Positions 25,072-36,289 of a DNA stretch of 64,000 nucleotides are shown one piece after another. A program made the position numbers and the translations under genes. Position 1 is the stretch's first letter; each line of letters opens with the position of its first letter. The DNA is from Pelobates cultripes (taxonomy: Eukaryota; Chordata; Amphibia; Anura; Pelobatidae): the NCBI GenBank assembly GCA_933207985.1, contig OW240912.1, forward strand, positions 110,840,563 to 110,904,562, written 5' to 3'. The notes beneath the pieces were generated by a model that ran no database searches, was not told where the DNA came from, and saw only the letters and a program-made list of their open reading frames with translations.

Positions 25072-26652
25072 CAGTTGCAAGAAAAAGTATGTGAACCATT
25101 TGGAATGATATGGATTTCTGCACAAATTGGTCATAAAATGTGATCTGATCATCATCTAAGTCACAACAATAGACAATCACAGTCTGCTTAAACTAATAAC
25201 ACACAAATAATGAAATGTTGCCATGTTTTTATTAAACGCACCATGTAAACATTCACAGTGCAGGTGGAAAAAGTATGTGAACCCCTAGACTAATGACATC
25301 TCCAAGAGCTAATTGGAGTGAGATGTCAGCCAACTGGAGTCCAATCAATGAGATGAGATTGGAGGTGTTTGTTACAGCTGCCCTGTCCTATAAAAAACAT
25401 GCACCAGTTCTGGGTTTGCTTTTCACAAGAAGCATTGCCTGATGTGAATTGTTGACTTGCATAAAGCTGGAAAGGGTTATAAAAGTATGTCCAAAAGCCT
25501 TGCTGTTCATCAGTCCACGGTAAGACAAATTGTCTATAAATGGAGAAAGTTCAGCACTGCTGCTACTCTCCCTAGGAGTGGTCGTCCTGTAAAGATGACT
25601 GCAAGAGCACAGCGCAGACTGCTCAATGAGGTGAAGAAGAATCCTAGAGTGTCAGCTAAAGACTTACAAAAGTCACTGGCAAATGCTAACATCCCTGTTA
25701 GCGAATCTACAATATGTAAAACACTAAACAAGAATGGATTTCATGGGAGGATACCACAGAGGAAGCCACTGCTGTCCAAACAAAACATTGCTGCATGTTT
25801 ACAGTTTGCACAAGAGCACCTGGATGTTCCACAGCAGTACTGGCAAAATATTCTGTGGACAGATGAAACCAAAGTTGAGTTGTTTGGAAGAAACACACAA
25901 CACTATGTGTGGCGAAAAAAAGGCACAGCACACCAACATCAAAACCTCATCCCAACTGTGAAGTATGGTGGTGGGGGCATCATGTTTGGGGCTGCTTTGC
26001 TGCGTCAGGGCCTGGACGGATTGCTATCATCGAAGGAAAAATGAATTCCCAAGTTTATCAAGACATTTTGCAGGAGAACTTAAGGCCATCTGTCTACCAG
26101 CTGAAGCTCAACAGAAGATGGGTGTTGCAACAGGACAATGACCCAAAGCATAGAAGTAAATCAACAACAGAATGACTTAAACAGAAGAAAATACACCTTC
26201 TGAAGTGGCCCAGTCAGAGTCCTGACCTCAACCCGATTAAGATGCTGTGGCATGACTTCAAGAAAGCGATTCACACCAGACATCCCAAGAATATTGCTGA
26301 ACTGAAACAGTTCTGTAAAAGAGGAATGGTCAAGAATTACTCCTGACCCTTGTGCACGTCTGATCTATTCTGCAACTACAGAAAACGTTTGATTGAAATT
26401 ATTGCTGCCAAAGGAGGTTAAACCAGTTATTAAATCCAAGGGTTCACATACTTTTTCCACCTGCACTGTGAATGTTTACATGGTGTGTTCAATAAAAACA
26501 TGGCAACATTTCATTATTTGTGTGTTATTAGTTTAAGCAGACTGTGATTGTCTATTGTTGTGACTTAGATGATGATCAGATCACATTTTATGACCAATTT
26601 GTGCAGAAATCCCTATCATTCCAAAGGGTTCACATACTTTTTCTTGCAACTG
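25072..26652 (+). mobile_element. Tc1 transposon with 213-bp inverted repeats
   Basis: A 1581-bp element flanked by TA (25070-25071 and 26653-26654). The inverted repeats occupy 25072-25284 and 26440-26652, start with CAGTTGCAAGAAAAAGTATG, and carry the repeated inner and outer motif AAAAAGTATGTGAACC. This is the IR/DR layout of Tc1-class transposons in which transposase binds each repeat twice. The two repeats remain nearly identical, so the element is not very old, but its transposase is broken. Confidence 0.93.
25442..26421 (+). pseudogene. Tc1 transposase, inactivated
   Basis: Tc1 transposases bind the terminal repeats with a paired-like HTH region and cut with a DDE catalytic triad. The frame is recognisable from [11 protein letters not shown] at about 25460. 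The initiating ATG region and the first part of the HTH appear deleted, since the leader joins directly to this segment. The linker GRPVKM lies at about 25580. The first catalytic D is in WTDETKVE (about 25857-25880) and the second in QQDNDP (about 26128-26145). A single-base loss near 25985-25993 shifts the frame, a TGA stops it at 26173-26175, and the third catalytic position reads K instead of E (in NPIKMLW, about 26232-26250). It ends AAKGG and stop near 26420. Dead by at least four lesions. Confidence 0.92.
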
Positions 26653-26654
26653 TA

Positions 26655-27199
26655 TATTTATTGCATTATAGAAAACAGTTCCATATACTGTATTTCTATT
26701 TTATGTGGTTTATATATTTTTCTATAAAGTACAACATCTGGTGGATAGCAGAAAACGGGTCGCAAGAGTATTCTGAGAACGGACAGCAGCTAAAATAGTC
26801 TGCCCTTCGGTGGGTCCCCGCTCAGTACTCAAGCTGGTTTTAGCTCATCTTGTGCCATTACAGAGAGAACATATCTGAAGCATATCAGACTGGTCCCACC
26901 CATACAGGCAGTCCAGATCCAAAATGCCTGGTGGATACTTCATTTATTCTGCTCTTAGCAGATTTAAAGATGTACACACCATACAAATTTGCTGCACCTT
27001 TCTCCTGAATTGCTTGATCTACTAGATTTAATTTTAATATTGGTATTATCACACTTAATGTCAATTTTATAATAACCTCAATATTAGTGACATCACATTC
27101 AAAAGCCTTCTTGGTGAACCAGCTCCTGGAACAATCACACCAAACTTAGGGTGTCATTTCTACTACATCTCTTTAGGAAAGCTTATGGCCTCCCAGAGT
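26655..27199. other. Unassigned interval
   Basis: No coding motif or element terminus recognised. There is a short TATA-rich stretch near 26700-26730. Confidence 0.35.
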
Positions 27200-27490
27200 A
27201 ACCTCTATCTCACATACCTGTCTCTTGCTCTCTCCTAAAAGGCAGCACTCTACTCTCTCCTCCAGCTCTGCCTCACTCCCACCTTATTTGATTGCAAATT
27301 CCTGTCCTATTGTGTTTTACACTCTACCTCCTATAGAATGTAAGTTCGTTTGAGTAGGGTCCTCTTCAACCTATCGTTCCTGTAAGTTTTCTTGTAATTG
27401 TCCTATTTATAGTTAAATCCCCCCCATCATAATATTGTAATGTGCTACAGAATTTGTTGGCTCTGTATAAATGGCAATAATAATAATAAC
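27200..27490 (+). repeat. SINE- or LINE-tail-like repeat ending in (AAT)n
   Basis: The segment ends with a block like TTGTTGGCTCTGTATAAATG followed by (AATAAT)n at about 27473-27488. This arrangement is familiar from the 3' tails of short retroposons in fish and frogs. No pol III promoter boxes were confidently seen, so the class is uncertain. Confidence 0.45.
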
Positions 27491-27491
27491 C

Positions 27492-27545
27492 TCCATTTAT
27501 TTAAATATGCATAGGGATTTGGGCTAGTGCACATGTAACTTTTTA
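27492..27545 (+). repeat. Short repeat shared with 59927-59975
   Basis: A ~50-bp stretch with GCATAGGGATTTGGGCTAGT recurs, diverged, at 59927-59975 (ACATAGGGATTTGGGATAGT). It lies just upstream of the PLE relic here and just upstream of a Tc1 target site there. Confidence 0.6.
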
Positions 27546-27576
27546 TTCGTTACTCTCTTCCGTAAGCCCACAGCTA

Positions 27577-28480
27577 CAAACAATTTTCTCAGCTGAGAGA
27601 GCTATCACCCACCGTCATTGAAGAAGTTGGACATTATCTCTGTTTAAGAATGAACTGTTCATCGATTGATGATTTTAAGATTAAAGACAAAGTCCTTAGA
27701 AAGCAGTTTAAAGACAAAGGATATCCCAATAAGAGTTTGAAGTCGGCATATAAATGATCACTATTTACAGACAAAGTAGATCTTCTACAGGAAGAATTAC
27801 CGGTGAAATCTTCTAAAGAAGTGATTAGATGTATTGGTAAATTTCATGCAGGATGGCATTCGGTCAAAAATATTCTTGAAAGGTTTTGGCCATTACTCTA
27901 TCAAGATAGACATCTTCAAAAAGTAATTACCTCTTAGGTCTCAATTACAGCAGGACGCAGGTGTAACCTGAAGGATATGCTGGTCCCTAGTTACCTAAAA
28001 ACACATTCTGCAGAGATCTCTTGGCTCAAATCTCCCACGACTGGAACAGACCAATGTGGGAGATGTAAAGCATGTAAATATATCCTTAGGCACTCTAAGT
28101 GCTTCTCTGACTCTACAAACAGGGAAGCATTCACAATGGAAACATTTTTTCAATTGTCAAACCACAGGAGTGGTATACCTACTAACTTGTAGCTGCCAGA
28201 AAAGATATGTAGGCAAGACATGATGCGCCTTCAAGAAACGGATACTTGAACATGTTAATTCTGTTAATCCTTCTGGACAAAATTAGACCCCTATCAAGAA
28301 TCACTTGAAATTATGCCACAGGGGTTCTGCTGAAGGGATACACTTCTGTGGAGTTGAAAGAGTAACTTTGGGGCCTGGAAAGGTGACCTTGATTAAAAAA
28401 ACTACTTCAAACAGAAAGCTACTGTATCTACAAACTGAAAACACTTTCACCCTCTGGCCTCAATGAAGGCTTCTCATATA
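27577..28480 (+). pseudogene. Penelope-like element pol, C-terminal part with GIY-YIG remnant
   Basis: PLEs combine a reverse transcriptase with a C-terminal GIY-YIG nuclease. This relic covers the region after the RT palm. Around 27650-27760 is a segment like FKDKGYPNKSLKSAYK, then KFHAGWHSVKNIL (about 27840-27880), and then RRCNLKDMLVPS (about 27955-27990). A cysteine cluster CGRCKACKY follows at 28054-28080, and a segment CSCQKRYVGKT (about 28190-28225) corresponds to the start of the GIY-YIG domain. Near 28400-28470 is the typical terminal pattern with YKLKTLSPSGLNEG. Several stops and frameshifts are present and no RT active site remains in the window. Confidence 0.8.
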
Positions 28481-29479
28481 CCTCATTCATCACTGAATGG
28501 GCTTCTTTGGATACATCCATATAATTTGCACTGTATATATTTCACACAGTATTATGTCCTTTCATGCTTTTCCTTTGATACATAAGGCAGTTACAACTCT
28601 GTAAATATGTAAATATTTGTAGACATTTGTAGACAAATGTAGACATTTTGTGTTATTTTATACTTGATATACTTTAGTAGGCTGTCAAGATACTATGGAA
28701 CCTTGGGGCATTTGCGGGAGTCTTTTATTGAGGAGAGAAGAAATTTAGTTTATGGATCTACTGATTTATGTGAAAAGCCTGATTATTGAAAGTTTGAGTA
28801 AAGAAGTATGGTATATTACACAGTAAGGCACAATGTCTCTTTTAAGCAGATTACAGCTTAAATAGATCATAATTGTAAATGATTGATATATATTGGTCTT
28901 TTTCACTGAATTTCTTATCATAGATACTATACTCCATGATAGTGATTGCTATCACTTTAGCTGATATGCATTAACACAGATATATACTCTTGATCATACA
29001 GTATCTTATTTCCTTCAAGATGCTTGGCTTGTTGGTGTTGCAAAGTATCTAGAACAATAGAGGAATCCACTAATTTAAATACATTTGGGCATCTAATAGT
29101 TATGGCTTATTATTCAGTTACTTATCCAGTTATTCTAGTGAGGCTACCTTTGGGTCCATATCCCAAGAGCAGTTTTATTTTTCACTATTTTGATGGGCGA
29201 ACTCCATTGAGATTGGATTCAAGATACTTTCCTTAGATTATCACAGAGTCTTTAGAGCTACGGGAAGACTCTATGATATGGTTAAAGCCTTGTTACTCCC
29301 CTCCTTTCATTTGCTCTCTTTGTTTTGACTCCTATAGACCTTGCACACACAACCCACTAATCATGATTAGCTAATTTGCCTTCTGTGGGCAGGATTTGGG
29401 CAATGACATCATCTCTTTCGCAACTACTCCCTCCGGTGATGTTGATAGGTTTGATTGGTTCTTTCAGATTACTCCCACA
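28481..29479 (+). other. PLE 3' region, non-coding
   Basis: AT-rich sequence between the PLE coding relic and the TATA/hammerhead module at 29493-29575. Its position suggests the PLE 3' UTR and terminal repeat (pLTR), but no second pLTR copy was found to confirm the boundary. Confidence 0.4.
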
Positions 29480-29492
29480 TGGGTTACATGGT

Positions 29493-29575
29493 TATAAAAG
29501 AGATCAACTTCGGTGTATCTTTTTACCCTGACAAAGGTCCACGTGGGTTTGCACTGAAACACACGTCGGGCAGTT
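29493..29575 (+). ncRNA. PLE terminal module: TATA box and degenerate hammerhead motif
   Basis: TATAAA at 29493-29498 is followed 30 nt later by CTGACAA (29528-29534; hammerhead consensus CUGANGA, here G8 to A), one extra A, a weak stem II region, GAAA at 29556-29559, then ACACGTC and GGGC. The order and spacing match the better copy at 35308-35369, but stem II is poor and the core has a key substitution, so it is probably inactive. It lies downstream of the PLE relic, where the family is known to carry hammerheads. Confidence 0.55.
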
Positions 29576-29580
29576 AATGT

Positions 29581-30854
29581 TTGTATATGGGCACTTCACT
29601 TTTGTTTTATCACATTTGGTGATATAATGCTTTGAATTTTGATTTGATTTTCTTATCCCTAACAATTCTCCTTTACCTATTTAGCTAGTTTTACAGGGAG
29701 AGAGGCTTATTTTATCGATCTATTATTATCCTTTGTTGTTTGTCTACTTAACAGCTACCTTCGGTCCTGAGCCTAATTGATTTTTTTAATACATGGCTAT
29801 TTACGATGTGCTTATTTGTTCTTTAGACAAACAAATTCACATAGTCTCAAGAGCAACATTTTAGGAATTAAGCTATTAACTAACTACTCTTTACGCTCCC
29901 CATTAAGATAATACACATTTACAAGAAAGGTCACTGATTTTCTATTACGGGATTAAACACTGTATGCATATTGGCCAAGATAATAAAGCCTGTTTTGTTT
30001 ACAATGTTCCGTTTATCTTGTCCTTTGCTTTGATACAGATTAATATTAGGATTGGGAGAAGCCTTATAAGGCTGGTGGGTATACATATTGCTACTTCTGA
30101 TTTTTATCTCCCATTTTCTACAATTGTATCCTTTTAACAGAGATTTACATAGTCACCACAATACGTTTAGCCTCTCCATGCTGCACCTTTTCACTTTTTT
30201 GTGAATAGGGTGCCCCTTCTTTGTTTTTTGTATCTAATTAGGGTTAGGCCCTGGGACATCCCTAGAGTGTCCCACTGGTGTACAGACTCTGTGGAAAGAT
30301 ATCAACTATTTTTCTCACAGACTCTGTTATAATGTTTGTCTTATCGTATCTGCAAGGCATTGCATTGAGCTTGAGGAGTTACGATATTTGATGGGGGAAC
30401 GATGAGAATTTAGTTTTCAAAAGATTGAGCTGATCTTCATTGGCCATGAATATAGCTGCTGAACAAACCATTTATATTTGTCTGCAAGTGTAAATAAAGC
30501 ATTACTTGAATCTGTGCCCGATATGTGATTTTGTTTGCAACACAAGTTTGTTAGTCAGTTTGGATGCACATAATTTTTTTTGTGTTTCATCATTCTGACG
30601 TAAAATTTACTTGTCCTATTCTGTCCTCGTCCTGCCTATGTGACATTATGTCTGCTTATCATGATAAGCCACCATAGAAACCCCAACATAACATAGACCA
30701 TTGAAATGCAGGGCAGCTCCAGCCCTTTGTGATCTAAAGGCTTAATTCCACCTCAAACATTATTCATTAAGGATTCCTTCTTCAAAGAAGAGATGTTTTC
30801 AGAGCGTTTCATCACATGATGAATATATATATATAGGTATGTAAAACAAATTAA
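29581..30854. other. Unassigned interval
   Basis: About 1.3 kb without a recognised gene or element terminus. It is AT-rich, with scattered stops in all frames and a TA microsatellite near 30822-30836. Confidence 0.4.
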
Positions 30855-31035
30855 GTGCATGCAGTATGTGTGTGCTAAAGGCTAATGTTCCTTACTCAAT
30901 ACAGAGGAGATTTGAATATATAAAAGAGATTTGTTATTTAATCATTAAAAAAAATGTAGCAAAATGTATTATAATTCTCCACTGTGGTGGTCTTTTTTGG
31001 AAGCAATTGTTGATCATATTGATGAGGGTGACATG
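30855..31035 (-). repeat. Inverted relative of 1910-2075
   Basis: The reverse complement of this stretch matches 1910-2075 with scattered changes (for example TGCAGTATGTGTGTGCTAAA here). It belongs to the unclassified block described at 841-2095. Confidence 0.75.
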
Positions 31036-31735
31036 CTTAAAGCGGCACTGTCATGGCCGCATCCATTTTTTTTAACCCCCCTCCCAACTCTAATACATCT
31101 AATAGCCCCCCTGGTTACCCCCAAATGCCCCTAAGCCCCCATATTACCATAGTGTCCCTCCCAGCTCCCATCCATGAGCAAGTGGGGTCCCTAAATGGCA
31201 AGTGGGGGCCTATTGCCTCCCTGGCCCCCCTTTCATGGGCGGCAGGTGGGAGCCCAACATGAAAATAGGGGGGGACCTCCACCCATGAGCACAATTTTGC
31301 AACACAAGAGTCCCTCCAAGCCCCCACCCATGGGCGGCGGGTGGGGGCCCTACATGAAAATAGGGGGGGGGCTATTGTCCCTCCCTCGGCCCCCAACCAT
31401 GTTTATCCCATCTGGTCAAATACTGCAATTGCAAATAAATAAAATTAATTCTCCTACGAGTGACCAGCTTTGACCCACTTCTCGCGGTCAAAGGAATTTC
31501 CCCACAATTCTCATCTGATCTCACGATGCCTCCTTTCACTATTACCCAGCGTCCTGTCATATAGATAGGACGTCGGCAAAACTTCAGAATTCTGTCCTAA
31601 CAGAATGAACAGTTTGTTAATTTTTAATTTTTATGTAGGGCCCCCATCCGCCGCCGATGGGTGCAGGCCAGGGAGGCAATAGGCTCCCCACTTGCCTTTT
31701 AGGGACCCCATCCACCAGTGAAAGCAGTCAAAGTA
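31036..31735. mobile_element. GC-skewed TTAA-type element with internal subrepeats
   Basis: It starts at a TTAA followed by AGCGGCACTGTCATG, an end of the TTAA-flanked class. The interior is strongly C-rich on the plus strand and contains two ~85-bp subrepeats (about 31228-31300 and 31318-31395) with ATGGGCGGC..GTGGG..ATGAAAATAGGGGGG. A piece at 31406-31460 matches the repeat at 1016-1060. The right end is not clear. Confidence 0.45.
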
Positions 31736-31739
31736 CCAT

Positions 31740-32640
31740 AACTTTAATCATTAGTCCCTTTCCTTATTTTATAGTTAGGATAGCTTTATTTTTATTCCAC
31801 GAATGCGTAAACTCCTTTACTGTGTTAACCTCTACCACTTCAGCTGGAAGGCTATTCCATGCATCCACTACCCTCTCAGTAAAGTAATACTTCCTGATAT
31901 TATTTTTAAGCCTTTGCCCCTCTAATTTAAGACTATGTCCTCTTGTTGTGGTAGTTTTTCTTCTTTTAAATATAGTCTCCTGCTTTACTGTGTTGATTCC
32001 CTTTATGTATTTAAATGTTTCTATCATATCCCCCTGTCTCGTCTTTCCTGCAAGCTATACATGTTAAGTTCCTTTAACCTTTCCTTGTAAGTTTTACCCT
32101 GCAATCCATGAACCAGTTTAGTAGCCTTTCTCTGAACTCTCTCTATAGTATCAATATCCTTCTGGAGATTTGGTCTCCAGTACTGTGTACAATACTCCAA
32201 GTGAGGTCTCACCAGTGTTCTGTACAATGGCATGAGCACTTCCATCTTTCTACTGATAATACCAAGCATTCTGCTAGCATTTCCTGCTGCTCTATTACAT
32301 TGTCTGCCTACTTTTAAGTCATCAGAAATAATCACCCCTAAATCATTTTCCTCAGATGTTGAGGTTAGGACTCAGATGTTGGTCAACTCTGACCATTTTT
32401 CTAGTTTACCTAAATCATTTGCCATTTGTCTTATCCCTCCTGGAACATCAACCCTATTACATATTTTTGTATCATCAGCAAAAAGACACACCTTACCATC
32501 AAGATCTTCTGCAATATCCCTAATAAAAGTATTAAAGAGAATGGGTCCAAGTACAGATCCCTGAGGTACCACACTGGTGACAAGCCAATGCTTTGAATAT
32601 ACTCCATTGACTAGAACTCTGTTGCCTGTCACTCAGCCAC
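31740..32640 (-). pseudogene. CR1/L2-like LINE RT fragment
   Basis: Minus-strand reverse transcriptase of a CR1-like LINE. 32632-32372 encodes VPQGSVLGPILFNTF and the active-site block FADDTKI. 32335-32024 encodes the thumb region with LYRTLVRPHLEYCTQYW and ERVQRKATKLVHGL. 32027-31764 carries the C-terminal pattern with DAWNSLPAEVV. Three frames are used, so at least two frame breaks are present. The 5' part is missing: at about 32645 it abuts a family R fragment. It is less decayed than the CR1 at 2100-4523 and belongs to a different subfamily. Confidence 0.88.
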
Positions 32641-32664
32641 TGCCTTTCAACAATATTGGAATCC

Positions 32665-33000
32665 AAACTTATATTGGGGTACTGTAATGTAGTGGTGGCT
32701 TAACACGATGTGGCCATATAGTGGAACTGAATCCCCATTTTTGTGATCTTAAGTAGCCTTTCGAAAATTTTAAACTGTATTTTTGTGTGAGGTCCAAGGG
32801 CACAGTTTAGTAGACAAAAGCACCTAGATGAGTATTGTTATGGATGCTTGTGATTGGTTGGTGTGTGTGTGGGAGGGGGGGGACTGTTTATGGTATGAGT
32901 TAGTGTAAAACAGGATATCCTACCTCAGTGTCACTTAGGTATCCAGGCCACCAACATCCTGTCCTGGTCCTGTATTTCTTAAGTTTGAAGGCATAAATGT
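32665..33000. repeat. Family R fragment
   Basis: The bases GTGGTGGCTTAACACGATG and what follows resemble 4523-4640. 32865-32990 resembles 36315-36430 (TTGGTTGGTGTG..ATCCTACCTC). An inverted relative of its start is at 53855-53940. Confidence 0.65.
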
Positions 33001-33179
33001 TGAGACTGTGCTAGTGGCTCTTAAAGCTGGCCGGCACCTCAGTGAGCACATGGCTCACCTTCAATACTGTTTGGCTGCTGGTGTGGACAGGACTTTTCTG
33101 ATCCTTCATTGTGAACCCTACTCGACTGAGCCCTGATCCTTTTGGGCCTGTTACCGAAGCAGGAGTCTGGACTCAATAG

Positions 33180-33800
33180 GCCATGTGTCCCTCTTTACCC
33201 CCATTTTGTGTTTTTTATCCCATCTTTTAAATGTCTTACCCCTTTAGTGTATCTTCTCCTCTATGTTTCCCTATTGTGTGTCATACACCCCGCTTGTGTA
33301 TATCTTACAACCTTACTCCCTTACTCTCCCCAACCCTATTGTGTGACTCCTTCTTTCCCAGTCCCTTTGTGTCTTTAACTCTTCCTAGCTCCTTTGTGTG
33401 TTTCACTTTTACCCACAACCGGTCTGTCTACCCCCAGCCCCTCTATGTGTCTCTTTTTCCCATCTGCAGCCCCTCTGTGTTTTTTTTACATCTAGTCCCT
33501 ATGTATGTTTCCCCCAAGACCCCTCTGTGTATCTCCTCCCCCAGCTCCTCTTTGTGACTCGCCCACACCCTAGGCCCTTCTGTGTGTCTTTTTCATCGAC
33601 AGCCCCTTGTGCTTCTTTATCCCCTCAGGTCCTTCTTTGTGTCTTTTTCAACCCCAGGCCAATCTGTGTGTCTTTATCCCGCCTTTCTCTCCATGTCTCT
33701 TAGTGTTTCTCTCCCTTAGTGGTCCTCTCCCCTCCCTGTCCCTTAGTGGTCCTCTCCCCCAGCCCCTTAGTGGACCTCCCCTCAGCTCCCAGGTTTGCCT
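33180..33800 (+). repeat. Pyrimidine-rich diverged tandem repeat
   Basis: Loosely repeated ~35-45 bp units of the form CCCCTCTGTGTGTCT followed by T/C-rich sequence and CCCAG. The long plus-strand open frames here are a by-product of the C/T skew and have no domain. Confidence 0.7.
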
Positions 33801-33815
33801 CTTTTCCTCTTTTTG

Positions 33816-34088
33816 TAGCATGCCCGAGCATGGAGCGGACCCTGGTACAGGAGCTTCTGTTACCTCTACCCAGTCTGACAGGAAGTGCTCTCAGGCCAGC
33901 GCTTCCTGTCAGTCCAGCTGGGTACAGGAAATTGAAGCTCCTATACCATAGTCCACTCCGCTCAGCCCTGCTACATTGAGTGACTAGTAGGAGGGAGTGC
34001 TGAGTGCTTCCTTCCTGCCGGTCTTGCATCCCAGAGCTGGTGTGCCCTAAGGCAGCCACCTGTGCCACCTTGTGGACGCACCAGCCCT
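33816..34088. mobile_element. hAT-like foldback element, right part
   Basis: The right terminus reads GCACCAGCCCTG (reverse complement CAGGGCTGGTGC, a hAT-style end). Inside, 33848-33945 forms an inverted repeat around CTTCCTGTCAGTCCAGCTGG and is related to the palindrome at 39836-39945. The left end is not identified. Confidence 0.5.
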
Positions 34089-34099
34089 GCCCGTGGTGG

Positions 34100-35099
34100 A
34101 GGGTTATAGACCCTGTGGGGACACATCGGGTACATCAGGGGGTGGGAAGAAGTCCATCCCTAGCTGCTACTGTGTCCTACAGTGGAGGATTTGTTTGCTT
34201 CTTTCCCCTTCTCTGCCTTTTCATTTGTCATTTGTGCCCCCTAGTGTGTCTCCTGCCCCTCGGTTTTGGACCCTGCTCCTTCGGTGCTGTCGCTTGCTCC
34301 ATTAGTTTTGGCCCCTGCTCCTTCTGTGCTATCCTCTGCTCCCCCTGTTCTGTGTCCTTCTCCCTCTGCTAACTTTTGTGGGTCCCCTGTTGTCCTACCC
34401 TTGCCCCCTCTGCCCCTTCCCATCCCTGGTGTCCCCACTTTTCCTCCGTATCTGGGTTTTCTTGTAGGTTCCACCTCCTCTCCACTGCTTTTCTCACAGG
34501 GGCAAGTTGTAACACGAACATTGGGGTTTTCTGGATTTGCTCACTCGCTTACGTGGTCTATTGCAGTTCCTGTGGGTTTGGAAATCCGTGGTAAGTCCTT
34601 GAGCCTTGTAAAAGGGTTAGGCGCTTAGGCACAGCCCATGGTTCTGAAATTTTCACGAGTTCTGTGCTCTCTCTTGTTTCTTGAGGATTGGAGTTTTCAC
34701 CCCCATTTACAGTTCATTAGGGTATTCTGCATAGGGTCTTAATATGCTAGGTTTAGACAACAAGGAATATGGTGGGGCATTTCTTTCGGTTTGACGCTGC
34801 AACTGAGGCCACTTTTTTTTATTATTATTTTCATTTATTTTATTTTTTTATTTTTTTTATTTTATTTTATTTATTTTTTTTATTTTTATTTTATTATTTA
34901 TATTTTCATTTTTATTATATATTATCATTATCTTATTGACCTTTAGGACTAACAATGGTTTCTTTGGGTGATGGTTGAAATTAAGCTAATATATTGGTTT
35001 GATTTTTCATATAAACATAATGAATTCTTTATGCAAATGTAATGTATTTTGACAAGTTGTCTTTTCATGATTTCTTTGGTATCTATGTTGGAATACAAA
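34100..35099. other. Unassigned interval with AT-rich tract
   Basis: 34240-34400 has loosely repeated CCTGCTCCTTC-type motifs. 34803-34925 is a low-complexity T/A tract. No gene was recognised. Confidence 0.45.
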
Positions 35100-35307
35100 C
35101 TGTCGAGTGGAATGCACATCGGTGTGTTATTACTTCCGGCCTCATTATGAAAACGAGGCTTGAATTGTACTTCCGGAAAAGCTGAATGTACCCGGAAGTC
35201 TTCATTATGAAGAACCCGGAAGTCCGCTGGTAATAGGCTCGGCCATCCAGCGCGCCAAAGTTTGGAAGATTTAAAAGAAGATCGGACGTAAGGACATCAC
35301 TGCTGGC

Positions 35308-35369
35308 TATAAGGAGGACTTTTATTGCCCCTGAGGAAGTTCAAGTATTTGAACGAAACGCGTAGGGCA
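35308..35369 (+). ncRNA. Type I hammerhead ribozyme motif behind a TATA box
   Basis: TATAAG lies at 35308-35313. Stem I is UGCCC (35326-35330) with GGGCA (35365-35369). The core CUGAGGA (35331-35337) fits CUGANGA. One extra A follows. Stem II is GUUCAA (35339-35344) with UUGAAC (35349-35354) and a GUAU loop. GAAA is at 35355-35358, and the stem III strand ACGCGU (35358-35363) is self-complementary, allowing a minimal or dimeric stem III. Predicted cleavage is after A35364. All core positions are present except for the one-base insertion between A9 and stem II. PLE terminal repeats are the known home of such ribozymes. Activity is inferred, not shown. Confidence 0.7.
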
Positions 35370-36083
35370 TTTTCTATTAGTGCAGAGTTGTATTATTACT
35401 TTAATGTAGTTATTTGTAAATTTATTTATTTATTTTTTTATTTTACCATTATTGCTGTTTTTTCTGGTGTTCCACTTATATTGGGATCCTGTGGTCGAAC
35501 TGCTATGTATGGAGGGTTTATCTTTTACTTCAAGTTTGTAAGTGCATTCATTTATTAAAATATCCATTTTTACTGTGACATTATTATCTCTTTTTCCTCC
35601 ATGTACTGGCTATGATGTCCTGAAGAATTTGAATTCTTCAACAAGTTTGATGATATGCCTACAATCAATTTTGGTTTGTGAGTGCAATCACTACTGACTT
35701 TTCATTCTTCTAATTTTTATGATAGTATTACACTATGTTTTTCTCTGTTATTATTGTATTGTAGATTTTTTCATTTTTTGCATTATTTTGAGGACCTTGA
35801 GGAGTCCTTATCTACAGTACTTATAGTACAAGGGTAATTGTATTTAGAATTTTTTCTATCTGTTACCCACTAAGTGTGTGTTCTATCCACGTTTGGTGTA
35901 CCTGGAATTTCTTTGTATTTTGGCCTTTTGGCTGTGTAGATGGGATTTCAGGAAGTTTGTGTCATTTGTGCACCCTGACGATTTTGTTAATTGATGTTTG
36001 TTCTCTGCTCAGGTACTGTTTTCCCCCTCAGGGTCTGGATGATTGGGCACTCTTACAATTTTTTGGCTAGACAACAAGTGGTA
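35370..36083 (+). other. Probable PLE leader downstream of the hammerhead
   Basis: AT-rich sequence with no recognised domain. By its position after a TATA/hammerhead module it may be the remainder of a PLE terminal repeat and leader. That is inference from order only. Confidence 0.3.
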
Positions 36084-36289
36084 GTCAGGCCTGACGCTCT
36101 TTGGCATCACTCCTTCTGAAGTAAGGGTTCGGTGATTTGGTGCCTGAGACATGAGGGGGATACAGCTCCTCCTGGAATTGATTAAACTGTCTCTCCTTCT
36201 GGGGGCCCTGATGTGCTAGTCATACACCTGGAGAACAATGACCTGGGTACTGTTCTAATCTGGGATACATACAAGGACCAATAGAGATA

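Noticed and set aside
33142..34628. Several long open frames on both strands
   Set aside because: Produced by C/T-skewed tandem repeat sequence; compositions are biased and no motif is present.
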